In this document: positions 10,301-21,385 of the stretch, one piece after another
Layout of the letters: every line of letters begins with the position of its first letter
Numbering within the stretch: the stretch's first letter is position 1
Source of the DNA: Membranipora membranacea
Taxonomy: Eukaryota > Bryozoa > Gymnolaemata > Cheilostomatida > Membraniporidae
Reading direction: 5' to 3'
Assembly (NCBI GenBank): GCA_914767715.1
Contig: OU612074.1
Span: 10,202,062-10,266,061 of the forward strand
Length of the DNA: 64,000 nucleotides
The notes under the pieces: generated by a model
What the model was told of the DNA's origin: nothing
The model's database searches: none
The model's input: only the letters and a program-made list of their open reading frames with translations
Translations under genes and position numbers: made by a program

Positions 10301-13300
10301 GGTTCAACGCATCAACACATAGATGGGAATTATGCCCCCTGAATAAGATCTCTCACCCAAAATTGTACCCCAAAACATGCATAATGTTGTACTTGGTAAT
10401 TAATCATGTTGATGGCATTAGGCTTTAAGCAGGACAACCATATTTAGCAAGATCAAACCTTCAATACAGGTCCATTAGATGAACTTTGTATTGCACACTG
10501 TCTGAGTGTGAACTTCATTAGGGTACTCTGTTATTCACCGCACTGTAAGTAATTCAAAACTTCAGAAGCACTATATACGGTTACTGCCTCTTGGCCATTT
10601 GGCTAAGATTGAAGTGTCACTGTCAATTGCCAATTAGTGCCAGTTCAGATTTGGCAGCTCTGTTCACACATGATTAGGAGGTGTTCTATGGCCTCATCTC
10701 TAGGCTGCATTCTAGTTTTCTAGGATGTATCACATTCTCAGTATAAGGATTTAAGGCACCTTTCATCCCTCTTTGGGATAAGCCCATTCTTCTGTTTCTT
10801 ACCAAACAGCTGTTACCTATGTTGGTTGGCTTCTGGCTTACATCAAGGTGTGCATCAGGATTGTGCAGCAAGCTGCCAGAAACTGAAACAGGCACTACTT
10901 GCCCATTGGGAGTGAAACTTTGATCTTAGCCAGTAGGGCTAAAACAGTATTTAATGTGCTACATGAAGTTTCATGGTATCTGTGTGGTGTATTATACTGT
11001 TCCCCACTAAAGTTCACACTCAGACAGTGTGCAATACAAAGTTCATCTAATAAACCTGTATTGAAGGTTTGATCTTGCTAAAATATGGTTGTCTTGTTTG
11101 AAGCCTTATGCCATCAACATAATTAATTACCAAATACAATATTATGCATGTTTTGGAGTTCGATTTTGGGTGAGAGATTTTATTCAGGGGGCATAATTCC
11201 CATTTATGTGATGCAATTAACCGAAACCAATTTCATTACTACTATTGAAAGTCTAAATCTAAGCTTTGACAGTGGTCAAGTATCTCAATATTAACTTTGT
11301 TTTATGAGGATCACAGGCTACTGCATTGGGAACACAACTCCATTTATGCTATTTCCTCGTAATGTCCTATAACAGAGATCACCCAAAAAATGAAAGTCCA
11401 CCCAGTAAAAATGAAAGTCGACCTATAAAACATGATGCACAAAAGCATTTACAGTTGACCAGCAAAACAGTATAATTCACCTACTAAACATGAAAGTTCA
11501 CCTACTAAACATGAAAGTTCACCTACTAAACATGGAAGTTCACCTACTAAACATAGGAATTCACACACTAAACATGAAAGTCTACCTAACAAACATGAAA
11601 ATTGGCATACTGAACATCAAAATCCACCAGGTAAACACCATTATTCACCATATAAACATGAAAGTTGACATGGCAAAAACGGAACTCCACCATGCAAAGA
11701 TTAAAGTCCGCATAGTCAAAATGTACCCATCTATTCTTTGACCAATTATTTTACAGATGGCACTCCATATTTTCCTCCAAATTTTCTTCACACTAGGTCT
11801 TTATTTGCCCGCCCTATTTAACAAGCCCCCTTAAACCCAGCTGGCTTGTTTGGGGTTGTGACCCTGTATCCTTACTCCCTGTGCTGGTAACTCTTTTTGT
11901 TTCATGCAAGAAAAATAAGAATCCTCAATACATTTACAAATATGTTTCAAATATTGAAAAGAAGAAAAGCTCGCTCATACATGAATCTAGTTCTGTGAAG
12001 TTATTTTTTGGTACCCATCCCAACTTCCCACGCATGCAAAAAAAGAGCAGATAATATATAGCATAGCCAACCTACACCATCCAAAGGGATAATTGTCTCG
12101 AAATAGTTTTCTGCGTTTGCATTTGAATATGTTATGAGAATTTTGCAGTTCTCTTATATTTCCACAATTCGACTTGGTACCCTGTTTGACTTGAGTTCGA
12201 CCTAGTATTTTCAATTTTTTAAACCTTGAAAAAACATATAAAAGATGTCAATTGTTATGTGTTGCAATGTTGAAATAGTTTTAAACTACACAGCATGTCA
12301 AAGTTTCTGCATGTTAAACAGACCGTGACTAAAAAATATTAACATACCTGCACAAGACCCGCTGCTCAAATCTAAGTCTCTATCTATTGTGCTGAACTTC
12401 TGTCCGCTTAGGGCAACGCCGGAACCGTCTGGTACATCCCCTGCATTCCCTAATAAATGATTAAAACTAATGATGATGAAATGAAGGCAATTATCATTAA
12501 AATAATACACATAAATTGGCTGTAACAAGACAAAATTTAGGGGAACACGATGATATGGAACTTTGTCAGAGCCCAACTACGATTGCATAGAATAATTCCA
12601 TGCATGCTGAATATGCTTGTTGGTTTCTCTGTGAACCTTTAATATTTAATCTCACCACTATATCCATTGAGCTCCAAAGTGAAGTCAGATGATGCATCTC
12701 CAACGACAAAGGTATCATACAAAGCAAATGCAGTTAAGCCTTTTCCACTCGGTGCTGAATAAGCAGTCACGTCGATACGTAGCATTGCACCATGGTCCCT
12801 TGTCAAAGCATGTAAGTTATTGAGACCTAAAAAATGAGTTTAATTTTATTGTTCCATTATAGGTCTATATATCTATCAATAAGTGAGAAATTGTTTCTTT
12901 AAAGGCACATGCAGAGGAATTTGGTGACATAAGAATAAGCTAGATTGAATGCGAGAGCAAGAAACTGATTAGCTATGTATTTTCTTGCTAGGTGATTGGT
13001 GTTGCATGTTTTGTATGCTCGAGTCCCAAGGATGATCATATTCAAGAAAATGATGAAGAGCTCTGAAAATTATTAGGTCTGTATCGTCCTTTGAACATTA
13101 TAGACCTACCAAGCCAGTATTCACCATTAAAATCTCCAAATCCAAACTTATATTCAGCGAGAGTCCTGTTAAAGTCTACTGATCCATCAAACCTCTTTAA
13201 AAATACTATCCACGGTCCATCAGGAGCTTCTAAGTCACACCATACCTTAAAAATACAAAACAACAGGAAACATTGTAATGGGTGGGTGGGTGGAGTTATT

Positions 13301-16300
13301 ACATGGATCCTATCTGGCATGTTTGAAGGTTGCCTGATAAAGGCTAAGTAGGACATATTGTGATCTTGCAAGGTCAGAAATATCTTAAATTTCGGAGGTT
13401 CCAGGTCAACCCAGCTCAAAGAAAAACCTTCACCTTAACAACAAAGACCAAGGAATTTTTAACTTAAATGAGTCCAACACAATACCCACAAACAGATTCT
13501 ACAACCCAATGAATGACATTAATGGCGCACATTTACAAATATTGTCACCTTGTCATGGAACAAATTGAGGTTTATCAGGGCAAAAAACTAAGCAGCTTTA
13601 TCTGATTCTTCAAGTATGGTTGAGTTTAACGCTTTAAAATGACAAGCAAAATCATGGATCCTATCTGGCATGTTTGAAGGTTGCCTGATAAAGGCTAAGC
13701 AGGACATATTGTGATCTTGCAAGGTCAGAAATATCTGAAATTTCGGAGGTTCCAGGTCAACCCAGCTCAAAGAAAAACCTTCACCTTAACAACAAAGACC
13801 AAGGAATTTTTAACTTAAATGAGTCCAACACAATACCCACAAACAGATTCTACAACCCAATGAATGACATTAATGGCGCACATTTGCAAATATTGTCACC
13901 TTGTCATGGAACAAATTGAGGTTTATCAGGGCAAAAAACTAAGCAGCTTTATCTGATTCTTCAAGTATGGTTGAGTTTAACTCTTTAAAATGACAAGCAA
14001 AATCAACTATATCATTATGTAGAATCGAGGTCATTTCCACTGATGCTATTTCTTCACAAAATCTAACCGTGATAACACCGCTCAGAAATATACTGAATTA
14101 TTATGTGCAAACCTAGCCTGTCTTAACAAGCTTTAATTGGTGAGGAGGGGGGGGAGAACAAGGCTTGCACTGCTCGATGTCGACCTGTTTAGATTAAATA
14201 TTGTCTATTCTTGCGATTAGGTAGATAACTTCATTATCACATTTATCAATTTGTAGAGGAAAACCGAGTTATCTTTTCGGGAACACAACTTCGTCTTCCT
14301 ATACAAATTGATTAGTGTGATGGAGAAGTTATCTACCTGAACACAAGAGTAGACAATATATAGTCTAAACAGCTCGATATATAGCAGTTCAAGAGTTGAC
14401 AAGCTTGTTCCCCCCCTCACCTTACAAGGCTTTTTAAGATGGGCTAGTGCAAACCTTGATCCTTTCAAAAGAGGTAGGTGAATTGATGAATGCCACTCCA
14501 CTTGTTTTTCTCCGTTCACAACCATTGCTCTCAAGATCTGTAATTAATTGTATGTATGAGAAAACATTTTGTACCTTTCTCAAAATGATTGACAGCCATG
14601 ATGTCACAGCTTATGTTTATCTGTTAGAATATCAACTTGATGATAATCAAATCAAAGTACAGCATCCCCATTTTGGAAAAGAGTGAGCAATTATAAGCCG
14701 TGAATCATATCATTGTGAAACAGATCGAGGTATCGTTAGATTATGTTTGTTCTTCAATATGGGCCATGCAACGGCAGGAGATGACCACCTGCCAATAAAT
14801 ATTAAAAATTCTTGTGTAAAGATGAGTGTAATGATAACTTGTCTTGTGTACATATTGGAGGGTCACTGAGGACATAGCTACATCTAAAGTTGGAATTATA
14901 TTTGTCAGGTATCACTAGTGTTGCCTATAATCCCAATATTCAGATTTAAGACAATTTCACTTGAAATGGATAAACAGGCTAAATTCGTTCATTTCCTCTA
15001 CTGAATTTGGAGACCCGGAAAAATTAAGCACAAAATTTATCGTGATCCATCAGCAAGTGTTCTGTCATAATCCAACCAAAAAAGCTTCAGTGTTTTTTTA
15101 GCGATAATTGCGGTTGAATAGTTCATCGATCAAAAGAGGTTGAATACTTTTTGATACTGCTATAACTAATGGCGACTAATTGCCTGCATTAGCTTTTTAA
15201 GATGGTTCTAAACTTGGAATTGAGTATCAAGACAGAGATTTACATATTCAGAAAGTAAACTAAACACCTGCCATCTAATATACATAATACGATTACCATT
15301 TCATAGGTAAATCTTTTAACTCGGTGCCCCCTCTGGAAGATATCAAACCATTAAAGAGAGAGGAGCATGGTCAGAGATGGCTTTTTATGCCACCTTGTAC
15401 ATACATCAAATGATTTTTTGTTTCAAACAATCCTCCAGCATTCTGACTTTTTGCATTTTTGTTCACGCCTTTTTTTAAGGCCACTATTTGCATCAAATTT
15501 CGAAACATGCTTTCTTGTCTTTGATATGTCATCAATCAATGAATCAACTAGACATTTATGTGGCTAGGGTCATAGGTTGATAGGCTGATAGGCTGATAGG
15601 CTGATAGGTCAATAATCAAATGTCTGTCGATTGTAGGCAACACAGTGCACATCAGATGAATTACATCGGTAATGCAAAGGCCATTATCATGATGATTTGA
15701 CAGCCGCAAATTCTCACGATTCATCATGGTTACCTCAATAGCCACCAGCTATTGATCGTGTGGGTTGTTGATAATATCATGAATAATCAGATAAGGGTGT
15801 TCCAGCTGTCGGCGAACAAGTGTGCATATACTTTGAAGCTAAACAAAACATGATCTTGTCCCAAAATAGTAAAGTGGTCCTTCAACAATCCTGGTACCAC
15901 ATCATAAGATTATGAATCCCACAATGATTACTAATGCTGCTCTGCCTACCTGTGGGATATTGCTCTTTCATCTCAGTGAACTCTTTCTTCAATGATGAAA
16001 CTTCAATGACAGCTACTGCGATTGCCGCTGCGGCTGAGAGTAGAGCCAATATGGTCAAGATTATTAAACAGAATACGATCCGTTTACCATTAGCGGGTTT
16101 AGAGGGCAATGGTTCCTGTGAACTTGACTCATGTGCGCTTTCTGGAAACCTAAGATTTGCAAAAATTTCAAGTAAAAATTTGAATACAAAAGTAAAAATT
16201 GATGCGAAAAGTGATCTAAGATCTAAGTTTATGGCTCATTTACATTCAATAATTGTCCTTGGGTGTCGGTTTCATCGGATGTGATGGTGCAACTTTGAGT

Positions 16301-16612
16301 TATTAGTAGCAGGATATTTATAAATTATCATAGATCAGCAAATTAGTTGTTCCTTGCCATGCATTTGGTAGACTTTTAGAGGCACATGCAGCTAGACTTA
16401 TCAACTCTGAATCACACATGGACAAACTAATGCAGTCTTCGGTGATCGATCATCCAATTACATTCTAACCAAGATACTTCATGCAATAAGTCTCGCGATT
16501 GAAATGGTAATAAAGATCAAACATACATGGCTCCAGCTACAACTTCTTCATAAACTTCATCTTCTTTCCTCTCTCCTACACATGCAGTGTTATGGTATAT
16601 CACATAAGCCAT
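7332..16612 (-). CDS. Type II membrane fibrinogen-related protein (FReD), seven exons
   Basis: Exons, minus strand: 16527-16612, 15950-16149, 14455-14537, 13110-13245, 12656-12826, 12348-12449, 7332-7495. Every junction is GT-AG and phase-compatible, giving 313 residues ending in TGA. Order: cytoplasmic N-terminus with an acidic Tyr segment (EDEVYEEV) and a Ser/Pro stretch; basic NGKR followed by one hydrophobic segment (about residues 53-77), so type II topology; a short coiled stalk; then a fibrinogen C-terminal domain. Domain landmarks: SNGC and VWCD (first disulfide), DGSVDFNRT, YKFGFGDFNGEYWLG, a DRDLDLSSGSCA calcium-site-like loop, WWFGSCYRVC and the terminal TEMKLKL. Such domains bind glycans or acetylated ligands in innate recognition. 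There is no collagen region. The last intron (4.85 kb) contains a foldback element. An upstream in-frame ATG at 16747 would add 45 residues; I prefer 16612. The whole gene lies between the LTRs of the nested element. Confidence 0.87.
9799..11771. mobile_element. Foldback element with about 750-bp inverted arms
   Basis: The left arm (about 9799-10540) and right arm (about 10975-11771) are near-complete reverse complements, with a spacer of roughly 430 bases. The outer ends read tatggagtgcc and its complement. Each arm carries 21-base tandem repeats of the cacctactaaacatgaaagtt type (clearest at 11480-11640), longer in the right arm. No transposase frame is present. It lies in the last intron of the fibrinogen-related gene. 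A target duplication could not be fixed. Confidence 0.8.
10582..10620 (+). other. U2 snRNA-like 5'-end segment in the foldback spacer
   Basis: The stretch contains ctcttggccatttggctaag followed by att and aagtgt. This resembles the conserved 5' end of U2 snRNA (TCTCGGCC-TTTGGCTAAGAT). A second, inverted and more decayed copy lies at 10911-10947. It is too short and altered to be a functional snRNA gene; a U2-derived retrosequence or chance are both possible. Confidence 0.3.
13303..14003. repeat. Two tandem copies of a 350-bp intron segment
   Basis: 13303-13652 and 13653-14003 are nearly identical copies, starting tggatcctatctggcatg. They lie in the intron between fibrinogen exons 3 and 4. 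Each has a short open frame on the minus strand (MSWVDLEPPKF...), but no exon of the gene lies inside, and the spliced model does not need it. Confidence 0.85.
14113..14435. mobile_element. Hairpin MITE with GCCTGTCTT-ACAAGCTT ends
   Basis: An imperfect palindrome whose arms include a G-run/C-run and the end motif gcctgtcttaacaagctt. A much shorter relative with the same ends lies at 63029-63110. It is inserted in the intron just after fibrinogen exon 3. Confidence 0.6.
15570..15610. repeat. Short (TGATAGGC)n-type tandem tract
   Basis: Four to five copies of a 10-base tgataggctg unit in an intron of the fibrinogen-related gene. Confidence 0.75.
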
Positions 16613-17324
16613 GACTACTCGAATCTCTCTCCAGTTGACAAGCTTGGTCACAACATACTGACTTTTGCTGTGCACAAATTTATCATTTGAAGAGGGAAGT
16701 TGAACAAGGATATTAAATTTTGTAAATAACAAGCACCGCCCATGCATCAGTCATAGTATATAGTAATGCTAGTGAAAAATAATTTTTGCTCTCAATGTTG
16801 CTGTTATTGCTGTGTTTTTTTGATTATCAATGTCAATGATTTAATCAATGGCATCAATTGACACTGATTTGATTAGTTCGCCATGTGTAACTGAATATGG
16901 GATGTCATTATGTCATACTCTATCGATTCTCAGTGAAAACCTCATACCAGTAGAATGTGAGAAGAACTCATATTTGGTCTAGATGTTTTGTGTTTGGGCT
17001 AGGGGTGTGAACAGAATTTGGAGTGGGGTTGGGGGTAGTCAGCTGAGAGCGGTGGATAGGTAGGTGGGTTGGGTAGTTGACTGAATGACTCATGACAGGG
17101 AATCCATTGAATTTGGTTACAACTCATATCTGACAAAACTTCATCAAAGTAACTGCCTGACTTTAACATGCTTTAGTCTTTGGGTAACCTTTAAACTTTT
17201 ACAATCTAAATAATCATATATTATTGCTGACAAATTTTATAAATAAGACATTTATGTTGCTGTAATATTTTATGCTCGCTTTTTGTATGTAAAGTTTTCA
17301 GATAATTACTCATTCAAGTTTAAT

Positions 17325-17338
17325 GAGAAAAAGAGGGA
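17325..17338 (+). other. Polypurine tract of the nested LTR element
   Basis: gagaaaaagaggga lies immediately 5' of the right LTR. This is the expected place and strand for plus-strand priming in an LTR retrotransposon. Confidence 0.8.
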
Positions 17339-17606
17339 TGTTGTGTCCTCATGTGCAGTGACCACTGATTAAGTCACGTGCTCATTTAGCATGCTGCCGA
17401 TAGTATAAATAGGCATGGCATCACAATTATAATCAATTGATGTACAGTTGATATATAGCTGATATACAGTTGTTATACAGTTGATTTACGGTTGTTATTA
17501 GTCATTTATAAGAAATTGACACAATGGTCACATAATAAATGTACACGCTCTAGCAACAAATCAAAGAGCTTGATTTATATACAACCAACAAAACACAAAA
17601 TAAACA
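17339..17606 (+). repeat. Right LTR of the nested element
   Basis: A 268-bp copy of the left LTR (6316-6592) with conserved TATA and AATAAA signals, followed at once by the attct target duplication (17607-17611) and then by Copia gag in frame. Confidence 0.88.
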
Positions 17607-18366
17607 ATTCTCTCTGATAGTGGTTGGGATTTCCACATATGAAGCAACCCCTAGGGGTTCTGTTATCAGATAACAGGGCGGAATCAGAATTAGCTTGATT
17701 ATTTCTGATCCCTTGAATGCCGGCATACGCTGGAGATCTTTGTTCCTCCGTGGCTTTCCGTTTTTTTTCCTCATTCATCAGAGCATTTGATACGTATTGT
17801 AATGTCAATTTCTCACCGTGAGCTTCAAGGGCAGTAACAAGCATATCGTAGCTGTCGTACTGCCTGTCGTACAAACTGCTGAGTAGAGTTACTACTTGAT
17901 TCTCCTCATTCACTGGAGCTTTTATAGCTGCTAGTTTGTTTGTAATCTCTTTCATATGCTTCAGATGACTTTCGATCGATTCATTCTCATCCTTGACAGT
18001 TCGGAAGTATTTCTTTTTGAGAAACAAACGGTTAGCCAGGCTGTCACGCTCGAAATGAGCTTGCAATTTGTCCCATGCTGCTTTAGCGGTCTCACATTCT
18101 GTTATCAGGTATAAGAGCTCTTCGCTCACCGCTAATACTATATGACTCAGTGCTATAGCAGCTCTGAAGCATGCTCTTGCTTATCCTTCGCAGAGGCATC
18201 ATCAGCAGGAGCAGTTACAGTATTGTCCACAAAGCCAAACAGATTCTTGGCTATCAGGTAGTGCTTGAGCTTGAACTTCCAGGTAGTATAGTTGTCAGGC
18301 TGGAGCTTAGTAAGCTCCAACTTATCACCGATCTTCAGTATGTTATGCAGAGTAACCTGGGCCCAT
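17607..18366 (-). pseudogene. Copia gag (decayed, interrupted at the zinc knuckle)
   Basis: 17612-18129 encodes a UBN2/Copia gag core: AWDKLQAHFERDS, then LKKKYFRT, NESIESHLKHMKEI, and a zinc knuckle starting CFICGNPNHYQRE whose last cysteine lies across the insertion at 6310. The N-terminal part (18130-18350; KLELTKLQPDNYTTWKFKL, YLIAKNLFGFVDN) is in another frame, so there is at least one frameshift plus stops near 18150. Orientation and spacing place the 5' LTR directly upstream. Confidence 0.9.
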
Positions 18367-18370
18367 CACC

Positions 18371-18521
18371 TGTTGTTTATTGACTTGTTCTTTGAGAGAA
18401 TATAATCGCTTGTATTGATTAGCCATGGGAGGAACAAAGAAGGAACGCAATGCATGATTGGAAAAAGGTAACACAACTCCAATTAAACAAAGGGAACACA
18501 ACTGCAACTACACTATTTTCA
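18371..18521 (-). repeat. Copia 5' LTR
   Basis: A 151-bp partner of 2931-3080 with TG...CA ends on the minus strand, followed downstream by a GGGCCC-containing primer-binding-like sequence and then gag. Confidence 0.85.
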
Positions 18522-18631
18522 ATATAAGAAACTTGTATTTTCTTGCCAATGTATTTTCGAACACTGCATTCACCTTGTTATTACTGCTAACTCGACAATT
18601 TTTCTTTAGGGGTGCTTTTTTCATGTAAATA

Positions 18632-19035
18632 CTGCAGATGCAATCAATTGTACAATAATTAAACCCTCATTTAGATCAAACCTAGGCAAATCAGCCTTTT
18701 TAAATACTTTTTTTCATAAATTTGTAACTAAATCAACCAAGCCTCATGAATCATTATCATTTATTCCTACCTAATGTTGTTAACTTGTATTTTTGTTTGC
18801 CACTCTCTGTTTTCCACTCTCTGTTTCTTCTTTTCTTTTTTCATCTTATTCATGCAATTTATGATACCATGCTTTCATTATCCTACACACTTTATAGTAT
18901 ATAACACCCTACCACTTATATCTTTTTATTCAAGTCATATTTTGCATCTATGTTAATGTGTGTGAGGTCAACAAGTTATTTTTAATTTGCTTTAATTATA
19001 AACTTTTAGAAAACCTCAATAAACAAACAATTTTA
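18632..19035 (+). mobile_element. 5'-truncated LINE copy (3' end only)
   Basis: This matches the 3' end of the LINE at 21020-21385 nearly base for base, from caataattaaaccctcattt through aaaacctcaata, and ends near a short A-rich tail. It has the usual form of a 5'-truncated LINE insertion. Confidence 0.8.
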
Positions 19036-19039
19036 GTAG

Positions 19040-19409
19040 AAATATTAACTCGTAATGGCATCAGATACTCCTGGTACAAATACGTGTAAAACAAAGAGGA
19101 AAGCAACAGATACTGGTAACGACCCGGATATGGAGATACAACATACAGTGGTGCGCGTACCACTGCACAACACACAGGTCTTCAGCTAGAAACCATGAGT
19201 CAAACGCTGTTTCGAGGCCTTCTCTAGTACAACCTCCTCAGGGCCGGCCCCAGCAGCATGAAGCCACCCCTGTGTGTTGCTGAGCATCTCAATCAATCTC
19301 ATCGATCCCTCAGTGCATTTTGTAAGTTTCGGTGGTTTGACATAATTGGTGTGTTTACGCTGTTGCGCAACCAGGGAGGCTGCCAACTCTTCATTGTTTC
19401 AGTGCAACA
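19040..19409 (+). other. Unassigned stretch before the LINE
   Basis: A 44-codon frame starts at 19055 (MASDTPGTNTCKTKRKATDT...) and stops at 19189. It may be a remnant of LINE ORF1/5'-UTR sequence or an unrelated insertion. I see nothing else. Confidence 0.25.
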
Positions 19410-21385
19410 ATGTTCGCCCCATCACTCTCATGCTTATACTCTAAGCCAAACCAGTGCAGGGAGGCTTGCTTTCCATCAACTCATCGGCGCAAAGTCGCTA
19501 TCGTCAAGGCACCCGCCCCTCGTGCCACTCGTTCACTACTCAAATTCACCACATTGAGCATAGTACAACTCATACACAAGTCAGAGAGATTACTTGTTTG
19601 GGCTACAGCCAGTGGGCTGACTGTGATTTCCTGTCCTGCTCCAGTAAAAACAAAAAGAGTGCGAGTGGCTAAAAACCAGTGGCTTTTCCCTGATATTCAG
19701 CATCTCATTAATTTAAAAAACAAATTACACAAGAGGGTATTCAAGGATATACCTAATCCAGCTACAGCGCAAGTCAAACAGTACAACAAGTTTCGAAACT
19801 TTGTTACAAATAAAATTAGGAATGCTAAGAAAGACTTGATAAATGACTCGTTATCTAAAGATGAAAAAAGTTTTTTCACCTGCCTGAAATCACTGACAGG
19901 AAAGAAGAAATCCTCTGATCAAAACGAGAAAATTAGCTTTCAAAACTCTACCTACACCTCAAACTCTGACAAGGCAAATGCCCTTAATAGATATTTCACC
20001 ACGGTCGCTGGACAATCGGTTTTTAATCCTAAGATCGATCCACAACCTGACCTTTTCCATGGTCCTAGTTTCTCTTTCACATATGTTGAGAGCGAAACAA
20101 TCTACAAACTGATAAAGTCCCTCAAACCAAATAAACGTGGTGGCTTGACCATGTTTCCAGCTTCCCTGTACCAAACTGTTGCAGACCTATTAGCTCTTCC
20201 CATAGCCCTGATCATCAACGAATGCTACAAGAAATCAATATTCCCCGACTGCCTAAAAACAGCCCCGGTCACAACACTCTTTAAAGGGCAACCAAGGTTT
20301 CGCAGCAATGCGTTAATGGGTAGCAAATAATGTGCTGGGCAGCATCAGCTTTGTGCATTACGCGATGCAAAACTCAAAGTAGTTGCTGACTCTAAGCTGG
20401 GTAACACTTCAGTTTAGGGGAGGTTCCAAGACTTTGCTGTAATAATTATAGAGCACAGGCTAAATAATAACAGGAACAGGAAACTGCTATGGGGTATTCT
20501 CTTTTATTCTCTTTAACAGATTTTTACCAAATCCAAATAAACAATTTGAAAATAGAATCCAAGCATTCGCTCAATCTTCTTGGAGTTATTCTTGATTCAG
20601 AACTTAGTTTAACCCCTCAGGCTAATGCCACCGCCTCTAAAGCAAACAAAACGGTCTACTTGTTATCAAAACTAAAAAAATATATGACAGTATAGAAAAC
20701 TCATTGAAGACTTACAAATCACTGATCAGACCTATAGTAGAATACTGCTCATCATTGTACCTTGATGGTTTAGCCAAAAATTCAGATACATTAGGAAAAG
20801 TGCAAAATAAAGCAATCAGAATCATAACTTCAGCCCCCAAACAATTTTCTGTCACATCTGGCCGCTTGCTCCTAAATTTACATACTCTCCACAGTAGAAG
20901 GAGTTTTCTTTTTCACAATTTTGTCAAATCGAGGGTCCATAAAAGCCGTGCATCCAAGCACATACTTCATCTCGTTAGCAAATCAAACAGACATACACGA
21001 TCACTCACTCCGTAGCAACTGTGCAATAATTAAACCCTCATTTAGATCAAACCTAGGCAAATCAGCCTTTTTAAATGTTTTTCATACATTTGTAACTAAA
21101 TCAACCAAGCCTCATGAATCATTATCATTTAATCCTACCTTATGTTGTTAAATTTTTGTTTGCCACTCTGTTTCTTCTTTTCTTTTTTCATCTTATTCAT
21201 GCAATTTATGATACCATGCTTTCATTATCCTACACACTATATAGTATGTAACACCCTACCATCTTTTTATTCAAGTCATTTTTTGTATCTATGTTAATGT
21301 GTGTGAGGTCAACAAGTTATTTTTAATTTGCTTTAATTATAAACTTTTAGAAAACCTCAATACATAAATAAATAAATAAAACACA
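19410..21385 (+). pseudogene. CR1/jockey-like LINE with internal deletion
   Basis: 19560-20330 encodes the linker and RT start typical of non-LTR elements: KNKLHKRVFKD, YNKFRNFVTNKIRNAKKDL, FFTCLKSLTGKKK, then LPIALIINECYKKSIFPDCLKTAPVTTLFKG (RT motif 1). The frame then breaks off. The palm with the catalytic acid pair is absent. 20489-20695 resumes with LNLLGVILDSELSL, and 20704-21015 with YKSLIRPIVEYCSSLY and VQNKAIRIIT, the usual C-terminal region. The 3' region ends in an (AAAT)n tail at about 21360-21385. Large internal deletion and frameshifts make it non-functional. Confidence 0.87.

Larger units (their letters stand above)
6316..17606 (+). mobile_element. 11.3-kb LTR element nested in Copia, carrying an antisense host-type gene
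   Basis: Direct terminal repeats (6316-6592 and 17339-17606) start TGTTGT and end AACA. A 14-base polypurine tract sits directly before the right LTR, and a 5-bp target duplication flanks the whole. All orient the element on the plus strand. Inside, only a gag-like frame (6808-7062) near the left LTR resembles retroelement coding sequence; I see no protease, RT, RNase H or integrase. Instead the middle holds an intact intron-containing fibrinogen-related gene on the opposite strand (7332-16612). The gag remnant suggests a Ty3/Gypsy-like origin. No standard tRNA primer-binding site is recognisable after the left LTR. Confidence 0.85.
2931..18521 (-). mobile_element. Decayed Copia (Ty1/copia) retrotransposon, split by a nested LTR element
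   Basis: The element lies on the minus strand. Its 5' LTR is 18371-18521 and its 3' LTR 2931-3080. Taking out the inserted 11,296 bases (6316-17611) leaves 4,295 bp, the normal Copia length. Domain order is gag, zinc knuckle, protease, integrase, reverse transcriptase, RNase H, the Copia order with integrase before RT. A primer-binding-like stretch (GGTGATGGGCCCAGG on the minus strand) abuts the 5' LTR, and a purine-rich stretch abuts the 3' LTR. The bases flanking the two LTRs do not form a clear target duplication, so one flank may be rearranged. Frameshifts, stops and catalytic changes show it is dead. Confidence 0.9.

Noticed and set aside
18130-18370. A separate small gene upstream of Copia gag
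   Set aside because: The frame KLELTKLQPDNYTTWKFKL is the N-terminal part of Copia gag in another register, not an independent gene.
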